Shown here: in pieces, positions 8,498 to 15,747 of the stretch
How positions within the stretch are numbered: the first letter of the stretch is position 1
Layout of the letters: each line of letters begins with the position of its first letter
Made by a program: the position numbers and the translations under genes
Notes under the pieces: generated by a model
The model's input: the letters and a program-made list of their open reading frames with translations, nothing else
Databases searched by the model: none
What the model was told of the DNA's origin: nothing
NCBI RefSeq assembly: GCF_033954455.1
Contig: NZ_CP121473.1
Location: 5,070,501-5,134,500 of the forward strand
DNA length: 64,000 bases
Source: Thiorhodovibrio litoralis
Lineage (GTDB): Bacteria; Pseudomonadota; Gammaproteobacteria; Chromatiales; Chromatiaceae
Direction: 5' to 3'

Positions 8498-10039
8498 CTA
8501 CTGCGCCAAGCCAGCCCGGCGCATCAGATACTCGAGCAGCAGCGGCACCGGCCGGCCAGTCGCGCCTTTTTCCTTGCCGGTCACCCAGGCGGTGCCGGCG
8601 ATGTCCAGATGCGCCCAGGTATATTTTTTGGTGAACTTGGCCAAAAATGCCGCTGCGGTAATGGCGCCGCCATCGCGTCCGCCCACATTTGCCATGTCGG
8701 CGAAATTGCTGTCGAGCTGACTGTCGTAGTCCTTCCATAACGGCAGGCGCCACAGCCGATCGCCGGCGGCATTCCCTGCGGCCAGCAGCGCTTCGGCCAG
8801 CGGCTCGTCATCGGTGAAAAGTCCCGAGGGGTGGCGGCCCAGCGCGACGATCACGGCGCCTGTCAGGGTCGCCATGTCGATTACCACCTCGGGCTCGAAA
8901 CGCTCGCAGTAGGTCAGCGCATCGCACAGGATGAGCCGCCCCTCGGCGTCGGTGTTCAAAATCTCGATGGTTTGGCCAGACATGCTGGTGACGATATCGC
9001 CCGGCTTGTTAGCGGCGCCATCGGGTAAATTCTCTGACGTTGGTACCACGCCAATGACGTTGAGTGGCAACTTGAGATCGCGTACCGCCTGCATGGCGCC
9101 GATCACCGCCGCACCGCCGCACATGTCGTATTTCATCTCGTCCATGTCAGCGGCCGATTTGATGGAAATACCACCAGCGTCGAAGGTGAGCCCTTTGCCC
9201 ACCAGCACCACCGGGCGCTCACCCTTGGCTGCGCCATGATGCTGCATCACGATCAACTTCGCCGGCTCGCGGCTGCCGCGCGACACCGACAGCAGCGCGC
9301 CCATGCCAATCTCAGCCATTGCTGATTCGTCAAGCACCTCGACGCTAAAATCCTCACCGCCCTCAGCCAGGCTGCTAGCCTGCTCGGCCAGATAGCTCGG
9401 CGTGCAGATGTTGCCAGGCAGGTTGCCGAGCTCGCGCGCCAAACTGGCACCGGCGGCAATGGCTCCGGCATGCGCCGCAGCCTGCTCCGCCGCGGCCAGA
9501 TCACTGCTTGTCTCGGCAGCGGGCGCTGAACCCGACGCGGAAAGCTGTTCGGACCCAGCCCAGAGCCCCAGGGATGCAAGCGGAGCTTTGGCGTTGGGCT
9601 TCTTGGCTTTGGTGCGCTCATAGCGATAAGCGCTCTGCGCCGCGGAGTGCGCGAGCGCGCGCTGGCGCTGGTAGGGAGTCATATCCGCCACCGGCACCTC
9701 GGCCAGCGCGCAGGTGACTTCAGTCAAGCCAAGCTCGGCACAGCGCGCGAACACGGCCTTGAGCACCTTATCAAGCACGCGGCGGTCGAGTTCCTCTGCC
9801 TTGCCGCAACCGGCGAGCATGACGCGCTCCGCCGCCACACCCGGCACCTGGTAGAGCATCAGCGTCTGCCCGGCATCGCCGTCGAGATCGCCGCATGCGA
9901 GCAGTTTACCCAAGTGCCCGCCGCTGGCATCATCAATACTCTGCGCTGCGGCGGAAAGCTTGCGCTGCTCAAAAACCCCGAGGATCAGGCAAGCCGTCTC
10001 GAGTGCTGCTAACTCGCCCGTTTTGACTGAGAAATCCAT
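8498..10039 (-). CDS. pepA: Leucyl aminopeptidase PepA
   Basis: Hexameric M17 cytosolic aminopeptidase with two metal ions. In several gammaproteobacteria it is also a DNA-binding accessory protein for site-specific recombination. I chose the ATG at 10039 (513 residues) because GGAGG lies just upstream and the protein then begins MDFSVKTGEL as in homologues; a longer frame reaches 10114 but adds 25 atypical residues. Metal-binding residues are seen in VGKGLTFDAGGISIK (about 280-294) and the signature NTDAEGRL (362-369). Residues 165-190 form a low-complexity Ala/Ser linker between the N-terminal and catalytic domains. It is transcribed divergently from lptG. Confidence 0.95.
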   Translation of the reverse strand: MDFSVKTGELAALETACLILGVFEQRKLSAAAQSIDDASGGHLGKLLACGDLDGDAGQTLMLYQVPGVAAERVMLAGCGKAEELDRRVLDKVLKAVFARCAELGLTEVTCALAEVPVADMTPYQRQRALAHSAAQSAYRYERTKAKKPNAKAPLASLGLWAGSEQLSASGSAPAAETSSDLAAAEQAAAHAGAIAAGASLARELGNLPGNICTPSYLAEQASSLAEGGEDFSVEVLDESAMAEIGMGALLSVSRGSREPAKLIVMQHHGAAKGERPVVLVGKGLTFDAGGISIKSAADMDEMKYDMCGGAAVIGAMQAVRDLKLPLNVIGVVPTSENLPDGAANKPGDIVTSMSGQTIEILNTDAEGRLILCDALTYCERFEPEVVIDMATLTGAVIVALGRHPSGLFTDDEPLAEALLAAGNAAGDRLWRLPLWKDYDSQLDSNFADMANVGGRDGGAITAAAFLAKFTKKYTWAHLDIAGTAWVTGKEKGATGRPVPLLLEYLMRRAGLAQ

Positions 10040-10141
10040 GCATCCTCCAAAACATGCTGTTTGTCGCCCGGCCCGGTTAAACACTGGCAGCGCCAGTGAC
10101 AGACCAATCAACATTTAGTCTAACGGATTCGCGCCCGCGCC

Positions 10142-11203
10142 ATGAAGATTCTCGACCGTTACCTCGCCATGGCCGTCATCACCGGCACCCTGATCACGCT
10201 GGCCGCATTGCTGCCATTGCTCGGTATTTTCATCCTTGCCGACGAGATGGACGACATGGGCACCAATGCGTATGGATTCTCTTCGGCCTTGATGTACGTG
10301 ACCCTGAGCCTCCCGCGCTATGCCTATCAGCTGTTCCCAATCGCCACTCTGATCGGCGCCCTGGTCGGTCTCGGGCTGCTGGCCAGCCGCTCGGAGTTGG
10401 TTGCCATGCGCGCGGCAGGCGTCTCTATCGCCCGCATTGTGCAGGGCGCCATGGCGGGCGGCGTGGCCCTGGCCATCGCCGCCCTGGTGGTTGGCGAAGG
10501 CGTGGCACCGCTGACTGACCAGCATGCTCTGGCATTGCGTTCGAACGCCCAGAGCGAGCAGGACCTGCAAATCACCGAGCATGGCTTCTGGGCGCGCGAT
10601 GACAACTCCTTCGTTAACGTGCAGCAGGTGCTGCCGGATGCGCGCTTGCAGGATATTTTTATCTTCGAGCTTGAAGACAACCGGCTGATCGCCACCACCC
10701 ACGCACAAGAAGCCCATTACGAAAACGACAAATGGATTCTGAACGGCATCGCTCGCAGTCATATCGACAATGACAGCGTCCGCACGGAGTACCTTGAGCA
10801 GGACAGCTGGCGCTCACTGATAGACCCGGCGCTACTGAAAGTGATCGTCGTCGAACCCCGTTCCCTTCCCATTTGGGGCTTGTGGCGCTACCTGCGTTTT
10901 CTCGATAGAAGCGAGCAGGACAGTGGCCCTTACCAGGTCGCCTTCTGGGGCAAGCTGGTTCATCCCCTTCTGGTGCTCGCCATGATCTTCGTCTCCATCC
11001 CCGTGCTACTGGGATCGGCGCGCAGCACCGGACTGGGCATGAAAATCTTCGCCGGCATCCTGATCGGCATCGCCTTCTATCTGGTCAACCGGACTTTCAC
11101 CTACCTGGCACTGCTCTATGGCCTCAACCCGGCCCTGGCCGCGTTTTTCCCGCCAGCACTGTTCGTGCTGACTGCGCTCTGGATACTGCGTCGGGTTGGG
11201 TAG
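10142..11203 (+). CDS. lptG: LPS export ABC transporter permease LptG
   Basis: Inner-membrane permease subunit of the LptB2FG complex, which extracts lipopolysaccharide for transport to the outer membrane. The 353-residue protein starts MKILDRYLAM and has the YjgP/YjgQ topology: three N-terminal membrane segments (about 10-32, 58-85, 97-120), a periplasmic jellyroll domain (about 135-255) and three C-terminal segments (about 270-350). GLGLLASRSELVAMRAAG is the cytoplasmic coupling region of LptF/LptG. It matches LptG rather than LptF. In most gammaproteobacteria lptF lies between pepA and lptG; here only 102 bases separate the two genes. No Shine-Dalgarno sequence is visible before the ATG. 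Confidence 0.9.
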   Translation: MKILDRYLAMAVITGTLITLAALLPLLGIFILADEMDDMGTNAYGFSSALMYVTLSLPRYAYQLFPIATLIGALVGLGLLASRSELVAMRAAGVSIARIVQGAMAGGVALAIAALVVGEGVAPLTDQHALALRSNAQSEQDLQITEHGFWARDDNSFVNVQQVLPDARLQDIFIFELEDNRLIATTHAQEAHYENDKWILNGIARSHIDNDSVRTEYLEQDSWRSLIDPALLKVIVVEPRSLPIWGLWRYLRFLDRSEQDSGPYQVAFWGKLVHPLLVLAMIFVSIPVLLGSARSTGLGMKIFAGILIGIAFYLVNRTFTYLALLYGLNPALAAFFPPALFVLTALWILRRVG

Positions 11204-11332
11204 CCATTCATGCCAAATGTAGACCACGCCTCATTGTGTCCACTCTCGGTTTGAAAGTGTGTGAATTTTGTCCGCGCCTCACCGGGCCATCATTGTCTAC
11301 CCGATGTCGCGCGAGCAGCCGACCTTGCCGGC

Positions 11333-11677
11333 TCAGTGGGACCGCAGCCAATCGCGCATGGCGTCATTCACACGTGTCTGCCAGCCGTCGCCCGTCGCGC
11401 GCAAGCCTTCCAGCACATCGGCGTCGAAACGGACGGTTGCAAACACCTTAGTCGGTGCTTTCTGTGCATCGCGCGTGCGCCGACGCTCGGCCAGGGCAGA
11501 TTTCACAGCATGGTAGCCGCCGCCAGGAACGAAAACAGCGTCTTGCCAATCTTCCGGCTGTGTCGGCGGGCTATCTGGATCAAATGCAACCTCCTCGGGC
11601 GCCGCATCGATCATTGCCTGAATTTCTTCAGGGCTGAAGGTTTTGGAAGAAGTTTCGGGTTTCACGCTTGTCACCAT
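11333..11677 (-). CDS. brnA: BrnA-type antitoxin
   Basis: Probable antitoxin and autorepressor that neutralises the adjacent BrnT toxin. The 114-residue protein is acidic in the middle (FDPDSPPTQPEDWQDAVFVP), with a C-terminal segment APTKVFATVRFDADVLEGLR and GWQTRVNDAMRDWL. That is the ribbon-helix-helix pattern of BrnA proteins (a beta strand with alternating residues, then two helices). The ATG at 11677 lies inside the toxin gene, so the two reading frames overlap by about 50 bases in different frames, as is usual in brnTA operons. The longer N-terminal region compared with Brucella BrnA is not explained. Confidence 0.82.
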   Translation of the reverse strand: MVTSVKPETSSKTFSPEEIQAMIDAAPEEVAFDPDSPPTQPEDWQDAVFVPGGGYHAVKSALAERRRTRDAQKAPTKVFATVRFDADVLEGLRATGDGWQTRVNDAMRDWLRSH

Positions 11678-11900
11678 AACGCAATGAAATGATGTGTGGT
11701 CCGGTCTCCCGGTCCGTCCAGACCATCACAACCACGCGCGTGCCGAGCAAACCAAGGGTTTTCCAACGCGGTTCGCCATAGCGCTCGCGGGTGTCCTCTA
11801 CGGTAAAGACCGGGCCATCGAAGACCGCCACTCCATCGGACAAGTCCAATCCATGCTTGGACAAATTGCCGCAGCGCTTCTTCTCGTCCCAGGTTGTCAT
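11628..11900 (-). CDS. brnT: BrnT-type ribonuclease toxin
   Basis: Small RelE-fold ribonuclease toxin of a type II toxin-antitoxin pair. The 90-residue protein has the BrnT pattern: WDEKKRCGNLSKHGLDLSDG (K/N..KHG...), AVFDGPVFTVEDTRERYGEPRW (given in two parts: AVFDGPVFTVEDTRE, RYGEPRW), VVVMVWTDRET and the C-terminal HIISLRYGDKRETRNF, where the basic/acidic residues of the RNase site sit. It is first in the operon and brnA overlaps its 3' end. About 250 bases of AT-richer sequence upstream (11901-12153), shared with the divergent yfdX-like gene, should contain the autoregulated promoter, but I cannot assign an operator. Confidence 0.88.
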   Translation of the reverse strand: MTTWDEKKRCGNLSKHGLDLSDGVAVFDGPVFTVEDTRERYGEPRWKTLGLLGTRVVVMVWTDRETGPHIISLRYGDKRETRNFFQNLQP

Positions 11901-12153
11901 AATTAAACTGTATTAGCGGAAACCTATTCGGTCAAATCAGCGCTGAAACAGGTCGAGTCGCCGTGTGCACGCATGGTCGCACAAGCCTGTCGCGCCTTCC
12001 CGAGGGGGCCAGGATTAACAAAATTTCATGCGCTCGCCAGTGTCCGTTAAGCCGCCAAGGTTGAGAATGTTTTGCATGCTGGAGCCCAGGGGGCTTCGGC
12101 GGGTGTGAACTCAAACCAGTTGCTCGCTGATGATGCGGGCGGGAGTAATGGCG

Positions 12154-12984
12154 ATGCAGACGTCGAAAAGAATCTTGCTGACCGGTGTTCTGGCCCTTTC
12201 CGTCGCTGGTGGTGCGGTCGGTCAGTTGCTGGCTGCAACTAACCCTGACAGCAAAAGCACGCAATCCTCGCAAGGAGCTCAGGACGCCGCCAGAGTGTCA
12301 GAGCATGGGATGACCGCCATGAGCGACATCCAGCTCGCGCGCTTGGCGATTAACGATGGCTACACGGACCAAGCCGGTGAGTTGCTCACTAAGGCGCGCA
12401 CGCTCTTGGATCAGGTCGAGGAAGAAAATCCGCCTGTAACAGTCAGCACGGAGGTCAAGGTTGGCGATGAGCCGGCGCAGAAGCAGTCAGTAACGGGCAA
12501 GCCCAACATGATCCCGATTCTGAGCGAAATCGGCGTCATTGAGGCCGTCGTTGCGGAAAAGACCGGGGCTGATCCTGCGTCAACGAAGGGAAACGCAAAG
12601 CAAACGGACGCTGCAAAAACCGACAAAAGCGCAGCGGATCAGTCGGCGTCAGACAGCTCCAGCGTGAGCAAGGCGCAGCAGTCTGCAGCAATAGCCGAGG
12701 CGAAAACACAATTGCAACAAGGCGATGCGAAGGCCGCGGTCGAAACCCTGAAGCCGGTTGAGCTAGCACTGGTGGCGCGGGTCGTAACCATGCCTTTGAA
12801 GGAAACCAGCAAGCATTTGGACGAGGCCAGGGATCAGCTCGAGCAGTCGAAATTCCACGAGGCCAATCTCTCATTGAAAGCCATTGAGGATGGGCTGGTC
12901 GTGGCGACCAAGTCCGTGATCGAGCCGGTCGCTGCCATGACTCCCGATGGAAAAGCCGGAAATGACGGCAAAAGCGGGACCTGA
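12154..12984 (+). CDS. Secreted YfdX-family protein
   Basis: YfdX-family protein of unknown biochemical role; E. coli YfdX is linked to acid/envelope stress. I chose the ATG at 12154 because GGGAG lies eight bases upstream and the protein then opens with a signal peptide (MQTSKRILLTGVLALSVAGG, likely cleaved near LLAA-TNPD). The 276-residue product has two helical blocks: about 40-130 (ISDIQLARLAINDG-like, with AGELLTKARTLLDQ) and about 185-270 (EAKTQLQQGDAKAAVETLKP). An Ala/Ser/Lys/Asp-rich low-complexity linker joins them (about 138-180), making it longer than usual (about 210). It is followed by a strong terminator, so it is probably monocistronic. Confidence 0.8.
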   Translation: MQTSKRILLTGVLALSVAGGAVGQLLAATNPDSKSTQSSQGAQDAARVSEHGMTAMSDIQLARLAINDGYTDQAGELLTKARTLLDQVEEENPPVTVSTEVKVGDEPAQKQSVTGKPNMIPILSEIGVIEAVVAEKTGADPASTKGNAKQTDAAKTDKSAADQSASDSSSVSKAQQSAAIAEAKTQLQQGDAKAAVETLKPVELALVARVVTMPLKETSKHLDEARDQLEQSKFHEANLSLKAIEDGLVVATKSVIEPVAAMTPDGKAGNDGKSGT

Positions 12985-13420
12985 GGCACACCACCGGGTC
13001 AAGAGACCCTTGAGATTGGGTCACTGCTGATCTTGACCACACTCCACGGGCGTCGGAAAAACCCAGGCGGTTTTTCGACGCCGGTCATCAAGAACAAGCC
13101 GCATCTTTGGATGCGGCTTTTTTCAATCCGTGCCCCAGGGTGCGAACGAAGAATCCGCGCCATTGGCCTAACGGTCATGCAGGGGTAGCGGCACCCCGGA
13201 AAATGAAAGATGCTAAGGGGGAGCCCGGGCAGCGAGGTCGGTCAACTATTTGGCGACTTGATCCTGATTCCTAACGTGACCCGCCGCCGCTGCTCCGAAC
13301 CCCGGAATGCATCGCCACAGAGCGCACGGTAAAGAGGTCCAGGCGCACACCGCCTGAGAGGGATGTCGGTGGCGGCCTGCGCGGGCTCCCTGTCGTCAGT
13401 GTAATCGTTGGGGAGCGCGC
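12985..13420. other. Intergenic region with terminator and IS110 left end
   Basis: This 436-base gap holds the terminator at 13096-13124. From about 13325 it holds the left noncoding end of the IS110-family element. In IS110-group elements this kind of end encodes the guide (bridge) RNA; whether that holds here cannot be shown by reading alone. No protein-coding frame is convincing. Confidence 0.6.
13096..13124 (+). terminator. Rho-independent terminator after the YfdX-family gene
   Basis: AAGCCGCATC and GATGCGGCTT form a 10-bp perfect stem around a TTTG loop, followed by a run of T. It lies about 110 bases after the YfdX-family stop codon. A second hairpin just upstream (13051-13080, GGAAAAACC...GGTTTTTCGACG) may act with it. 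Confidence 0.88.
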
Positions 13421-14720
13421 ATGGAACTGACACCGATCTTTAACAGCGTTGTGGCGTTGGATATTCATCATGCGAAGATCACCGCCTGTGCGTTGATTGC
13501 GGACGCCGATGGTGAGGTACGGGTTGAGTTGAAGGAGTTTGGCGGGTTCAAACGTGAGCGCCGCGCCCTGGCCGAGTGGGTGGCCTCCTTCGCGCCCGAG
13601 GTGGTGGTCATGGAAAGCACCGGCATCTACTGGAAGAGCCCCTATGCGGCCCTGGAACGGGTGGGCATAGCCGCCTTGGTGGTCAATGCCCGTCATGTCA
13701 AACAGGTGCCTGGGCGCAAGACCGACATCGCCGATGCGCAATGGTTGGCGATCCTCGCGCGCAGCGGGCTGCTCACGGGCAGCTTCGTGCCGCCGCAGAA
13801 TCTGCGCGAACTGCGCTTGGTCTCGCGCCAGATGCAGAAATTCACCGGCATTCTGGCCGGGGAGAAGAACCGCTTGCACAAGGTGCTCACTGACGGGGGC
13901 ATTCGCCTCTCGGCGGTGGTCAGTGACATCCACGGCACCTCGGCGCGGGCGATGATCAAGGGGCTGTTGGCCGGGGAGACGCCACAACAGGTCTTGAGCT
14001 ACGCAAGCAAGCGGCTGAAGGCCACGCAAGAGGAATTGCTCGATGCGCTCGATGGGGAACTCAGCGACACCCATCGGTTTGTTCTACGGGAGATTCTCAC
14101 CCACATCGAAGAGCTCGAAGCGCGCATCGAGGTGTTTCGACACCACTTGCTCAGCGCTCTGCAGCCCCATGAGTCGCTGCTGCATGCCTTGCAGACCATT
14201 CCCGGGCTCGACGCGCCCGGCGCGGCCATGCTGTTGGTGGAAATCGGCACCGACATGGACGCGTTCGGCTCTCCCGAGAAGCTCGCCGCCTGGGCGGGTG
14301 TTTGTCCAGGCAACAACGAATCGGCCGGCAAGCGCAAGAGCGCACGCGCGCGCAAGGGCAATCCCTATGTCCGACGGATTCTCTGCGAGGCCGCCCATGC
14401 GGCCAGCCGCACCCGCTGTGCGTTGGCTGAGAAGTTCAAAGTCTTGCTCGTTCGTCGTGGGCGAAAACGGGCGATCTTCGCGCTGGCCCACAAAATTTTG
14501 AAAATCGTCTTCGTGTTGATCCACCGTGGCGATTATTACCGGGATGCCACGGTCAACTACGAAGCCATCAGCGTTGAACGCAACGCACCGCGTTGGATTC
14601 GGATGCTCAGGAAGTACCACTACATTCCAGCCTGAGCCGCCGCGACAATCCGTTTTTTTCAGGCCGCCAAGCGGTCAGGGGGTGGTTTGCCTCAAGCTAC
14701 CTGCATCTTTCACGGTAAAG
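13325..14720 (+). mobile_element. IS110-family insertion sequence, apparently complete
   Basis: One intact DEDD transposase (13421-14635) flanked by noncoding ends. The motif CACGGTAAAG followed closely by AGGTCC occurs at both sides (13325-13340 and 14711-14729), and CACCGCC follows both. These short direct repeats may mark the recombined ends. IS110 elements lack terminal inverted repeats and target duplications, and I see neither here. The boundaries are estimates from this repeated motif; the resulting 1.4 kb is normal for the family. Confidence 0.65.
13421..14635 (+). CDS. IS110-family DEDD transposase/recombinase
   Basis: RuvC-like DEDD recombinase of the IS110 family, which moves the element with the help of an element-encoded guide RNA. 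The 404-residue protein has the acidic residues in place: D14 (VALDIHHAK), E65 (VVVMESTGIYW), D102 and D105 (TDIADAQWLA). The C-terminal Tnp_20 domain has TIPGLDAPGAAMLLVEIG and PGNNESAGKRKS, whose S301 is the expected catalytic serine. No frameshift or stop is seen, so the enzyme should be active. The ATG at 13421 is preceded by GGGGAG (about 13411-13416). Confidence 0.93.
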   Translation: MELTPIFNSVVALDIHHAKITACALIADADGEVRVELKEFGGFKRERRALAEWVASFAPEVVVMESTGIYWKSPYAALERVGIAALVVNARHVKQVPGRKTDIADAQWLAILARSGLLTGSFVPPQNLRELRLVSRQMQKFTGILAGEKNRLHKVLTDGGIRLSAVVSDIHGTSARAMIKGLLAGETPQQVLSYASKRLKATQEELLDALDGELSDTHRFVLREILTHIEELEARIEVFRHHLLSALQPHESLLHALQTIPGLDAPGAAMLLVEIGTDMDAFGSPEKLAAWAGVCPGNNESAGKRKSARARKGNPYVRRILCEAAHAASRTRCALAEKFKVLLVRRGRKRAIFALAHKILKIVFVLIHRGDYYRDATVNYEAISVERNAPRWIRMLRKYHYIPA

Positions 14721-14935
14721 CGCAGGTCCTGGATGTATTGGCACCGCCGTCAGACAAATAACCGACTAAACTCAAACCTGAGGTGCCGACGCCGATTGTG
14801 ATGATCATCCTTGGGGGTCAGTCAACAGCGCCACTCCTCGCGGGCTAGACTGAACACAAAATTGCGCTGCCACTCATGACAGTCAATCAAGATTGTCCCT
14901 CAAACATGGGCAGCGATCACACAACGGAGCACCGC
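14636..14935. other. IS110 right end and upstream region of the carbonic anhydrase gene
   Basis: This 300-base gap begins with the transposase 3' flank and the repeated CACGGTAAAG motif (14711-14720). The remaining 200 bases precede the carbonic anhydrase start; I see no gene and no clear promoter in them. Confidence 0.55.
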
Positions 14936-15706
14936 ATGTATAAGCAACACCCTATTCTGACGCATCATCTTGCCTCGGTTTGCCTGACCACCCTCTTTGC
15001 CCTGTCCGCCTCGCCGGTGTATAGCGAGGAAGGCGCCCATTGGGGCTACGAGGGCGAAGTGGGGCCAACGCATTGGGGGGAGCTGAGCCCTGAATGGCTC
15101 ATGTGTGGCCAAGGCCGTAACCAATCTCCCATCGACATCCAGGGGGCACTTGATGCGGATTTAGCGCCCGTTGGCTGGCATTATTCTGAGAAAACCAATG
15201 ACGAGATTGTCAATAACGGACACACAATCCAAATCAGCTACAAACCCGATAACTGGATCCTTGCCAACGGACACGACTATCAACTGAGGCAATTTCATTT
15301 TCACTCGCCGAGCGAAAACCACATTGCCGGCCGGGAGTTTCCGCTTGAAGCGCACTTGGTCCATACAGACGCTGCTGGCAATATCGCCGTAGTTGCCGTC
15401 ATGTTCGAAGAGGGGGCAGCCAACCCCCTGCTCGAAGATGCATGGCAGCTCATGCCGGAGGAACCGGGCACCCATACCCCACTGCCAGCACGGCCATCCG
15501 CCGCTGGTCTGCTGCCCAAAGAGCGGGACTATTTCCGTTTCAACGGCTCCCTCACCACACCACCTTGCAGCGAGGGAGTGTTATGGATTGTGATGAAGCA
15601 GCCCGTCACCGCGAGTGGTGATCAGATTGCTCGTTTCGCAAGCGTGATGGGACATCCGAACAACAGGCCGCTGCAGCCGATCTACTCACGCGCTGTTCTT
15701 CAGTGA
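14936..15706 (+). CDS. Periplasmic alpha-carbonic anhydrase
   Basis: Zinc enzyme for CO2 + H2O to bicarbonate, exported to the periplasm. The ATG at 14936 gives a 256-residue precursor with a signal peptide (about residues 1-30, hydrophobic core SVCLTTLFALSASPV) and has a CGGAG sequence five bases before it. Mature-enzyme motifs are GRNQSPIDIQG (60-70), the zinc histidines H121, H123 (QFHFHSPSE) and H140 (LEAHLVH), and the LTTPPCSEGVLW substrate pocket. This fits an autotroph or a bicarbonate-requiring carboxylation metabolism. It lies right after the IS110 element and converges on ppsA. Confidence 0.96.
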   Translation: MYKQHPILTHHLASVCLTTLFALSASPVYSEEGAHWGYEGEVGPTHWGELSPEWLMCGQGRNQSPIDIQGALDADLAPVGWHYSEKTNDEIVNNGHTIQISYKPDNWILANGHDYQLRQFHFHSPSENHIAGREFPLEAHLVHTDAAGNIAVVAVMFEEGAANPLLEDAWQLMPEEPGTHTPLPARPSAAGLLPKERDYFRFNGSLTTPPCSEGVLWIVMKQPVTASGDQIARFASVMGHPNNRPLQPIYSRAVLQ

Positions 15707-15714
15707 GGTGACAA

Positions 15715-15733
15715 CGGGGCGGTGAACGCCCCG
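15715..15733. terminator. Possible bidirectional terminator hairpin
   Basis: CGGGGCG-GTGAA-CGCCCCG is a 7-bp perfect GC stem between the convergent carbonic anhydrase and ppsA genes. There is no T run, so it is only a candidate. Confidence 0.35.
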
Positions 15734-15747
15734 GTGCTTAGGCCTGC

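Noticed and set aside
9000-10114. Longer pepA start at 10114
   Set aside because: The additional 25 residues are atypical, and GGAGG lies just before the ATG at 10039.
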